Of a stretch of 7,001 bases of DNA, positions 6,059 through 7,001 are shown piece after piece. The translations under genes were made by a program, and so were the position numbers. Numbering within the stretch: the first letter of the stretch is position 1; each line of letters starts with the position of its first letter. Where the stretch lies: assembly GCA_009926245.1 (NCBI GenBank), contig RFPG01000068.1, positions 1 to 7,001 on the forward strand, given 5' to 3'. The DNA comes from Sphingobacteriia bacterium. Lineage in GTDB: Bacteria > Bacteroidota > Bacteroidia > UBA7662. Below the pieces are notes generated by a model. It saw nothing but the letters and a program-made list of their open reading frames with translations, had not been told where the DNA came from and ran no database searches.

Positions 6059-6796
6059 TTAGGCCTTGAGGCGAAGCCCAAATCGATTGAATTCATCCTG
6101 GGTCTCGATTTCCAAACGCCCTACTTGTAACATTTCCAACATGGCAAGAAATGTAAAAATGGCTTGCATTTTGTCGGTAAAATCCACAAACAATTCCTCA
6201 AAGGTGACAAATTCACGGGCATTGAGTCGATTGGCCAGGTAATTACGCTGCGCGGCGATGGAATACGGGTACGGCGTCACCTTGTGCACCACCTTCACCC
6301 GTTCGCTTCCCCTGGCCACGGCCTGATGAAAATACTTGAGTAATTGGTAGAGATCCACGTGCAGAAGATCTTGGTCGATACCCAGGCTTTCTTCCACCCG
6401 GCTCCACTCCTGGTCCTTGTTCCCCCGGGGCATCAAGGATTGACGATGCTCCTCCATGGCCTGCAACTCCTCGGTCACCGCTTTGTAGCGTTTGTATTCC
6501 AACAATCGGGCTGCCAAGTCTGCTCTGGGATCGATTTCTTCGCCCTGTTCATCCAATTCAGGACGGGGAAGCAGCATGCGGGCTTTGATGCGAATCAAGG
6601 TCGCCGCAACCAAAATAAACTCGGAAGCCAGCTCGATATTAAGCTCGGCCATTTGCTGCATGTAATCCAAAAAGTCGGCAGTAATCTTTCCGATAGGGAT
6701 ATCCTGAATGTCCAACTCATCCCTTTCGATAAAGAAAAGCAACAAATCGAAAGGCCCTTCGAAGCGTTGCAATTTGATTTGATAGGTCTCCTGCAT
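6059..6796 (-). CDS. scpA: Segregation and condensation protein A
   Basis: ScpA is the kleisin that bridges the heads of an SMC dimer and, with ScpB, forms the bacterial condensin that organises and separates chromosomes. The 245-residue length is normal for the family. The N-terminal SMC-neck-binding helices start with FEGPFDLLLFFIERDELDI (12-30), followed by DIPIGKITADFLDYM (32-46) and ELASEFILVAATLIRIKARMLLP (55-77), all diagnostic. An acidic, less conserved middle (80-140), probably the ScpB-binding region, leads to the C-terminal winged helix (about 195-238: FVTFEELF, IFTFLAMLEML, then LEIETQDEFNRFGLR). ATG at 6796 gives the expected N-terminus. There is no good ribosome binding site before it. 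It starts 29 nt after the peptidase stop. scpB, its usual partner, is not in the window. Confidence 0.95.
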   Translation of the reverse strand: MQETYQIKLQRFEGPFDLLLFFIERDELDIQDIPIGKITADFLDYMQQMAELNIELASEFILVAATLIRIKARMLLPRPELDEQGEEIDPRADLAARLLEYKRYKAVTEELQAMEEHRQSLMPRGNKDQEWSRVEESLGIDQDLLHVDLYQLLKYFHQAVARGSERVKVVHKVTPYPYSIAAQRNYLANRLNAREFVTFEELFVDFTDKMQAIFTFLAMLEMLQVGRLEIETQDEFNRFGLRLKA

Positions 6797-6825
6797 AGTT
6801 ATGGAATCGAAAGATAAGGCCGGAC

Positions 6826-7001
6826 CTAAGCAGAAGGGCCCGCAGTGGCCACCACCAGCCTATCAGGTTGTAGGAACTGGGCAGCGAGCTCCATAAGCCT
6901 TGCCGGACTGATTTCGTTTAAGGCCCTCAAATATTCATGCAAATAATCCTCGCCGAGATCGTAGGATTCCAGATCCCAGTATCGATCAATCAAGGCCAAA
7001 G
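6826..7001 (-). CDS. Probable M16 (insulinase/pitrilysin-like) peptidase, C-terminal end
   Basis: An open minus-strand frame enters from the right edge and stops with TAG at 6826-6828, leaving 57 complete residues. They read as the end of an M16-type protein: DLGEDYLHEYLRALNEISPA, then RLMELAAQFLQPDRLVVATAGP (in two adjoining parts). This matches the family's last helix pair (a helix, then a 'sP..l...A..yl.pd.lvvv..Gp' strand). The zinc-binding HxxEH motif would lie far upstream and is not visible, so it cannot be said whether this is the catalytic or the inactive partner type. It is the first gene seen of the operon running into scpA. The call rests on a short tail and could be wrong in detail. 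Confidence 0.72.
   Translation of the reverse strand, partial: LALIDRYWDLESYDLGEDYLHEYLRALNEISPARLMELAAQFLQPDRLVVATAGPSA

Noticed and set aside
6049..6065. Inverted repeat CCTAA..TTAGG around the scpA stop, considered as a terminator.
   Set aside because: The stem is only 5 bp, AT-rich, with a 2-nt loop and no T-tract; the next gene starts 26 nt on, so termination here is unlikely.
6344..6817. A 157-codon plus-strand frame opposite scpA.
   Set aside because: It is the antisense of a well-conserved ScpA sequence; its composition just mirrors those codons.
1..7001. Searches by eye for tRNA genes, CRISPR arrays, transposase motifs, flanking direct or inverted repeats and phage genes.
   Set aside because: None found; the gaps are too short for most of these and the genes are typical chromosomal ones.

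Overview
The window looks like chromosomal sequence from a member of the Bacteroidota. The strongest sign is the large secreted metalloprotease, which has a signal peptide, an M43 catalytic domain, a PKD domain, repeated 'GGTYSGPG'-type modules and a C-terminus resembling a type A sorting domain of the type IX secretion system (T9SS), a system confined to that phylum. The ScpA and RsmI-like proteins also have Bacteroidota-style sequences, and clear Shine-Dalgarno sites are scarce. Base composition looks moderately GC-rich by eye, so an environmental lineage is possible. I cannot place it more finely.

Layout. Minus strand, 1-3005: an M43 protease (291-3005) followed 8 nt later by the start of a TerC-family membrane protein that runs off the left edge. 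A gap of about 93 nt (3006-3098) separates this pair from a divergent plus-strand gene for threonylcarbamoyl-AMP synthase (Sua5/TsaC, 3099-4103). That gene converges on a tiny minus-strand ORF for a 28-residue single-span membrane protein (4119-4205). Then, all on the minus strand and tightly spaced (29, 26 and 16 nt between genes in transcription order), come the C-terminal end of a probable M16 peptidase (from the right edge to 6826), scpA (6059-6796), a bile acid:sodium symporter-family transporter (5088-6032) and a tetrapyrrole-methylase-fold (RsmI-like) methyltransferase (4301-5071). These four look like one operon read from right to left. The small membrane ORF lies 95 nt past its last gene.

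Function. Most of the window is housekeeping: tRNA t6A biosynthesis (Sua5), chromosome condensation (ScpA), a probable RNA methyltransferase and a transporter. The accessory part is the exported, probably surface-attached or released, zinc protease with the TerC-like protein beside it. Recent work links TerC proteins to metal loading of exported enzymes, so this pair is the most thought-provoking arrangement here, though the link is inference. No RNA genes, mobile elements, CRISPR arrays or prophage genes were seen, and no gene-free stretch exceeds 300 nt. I see no clear candidate for a wholly new multi-gene system.
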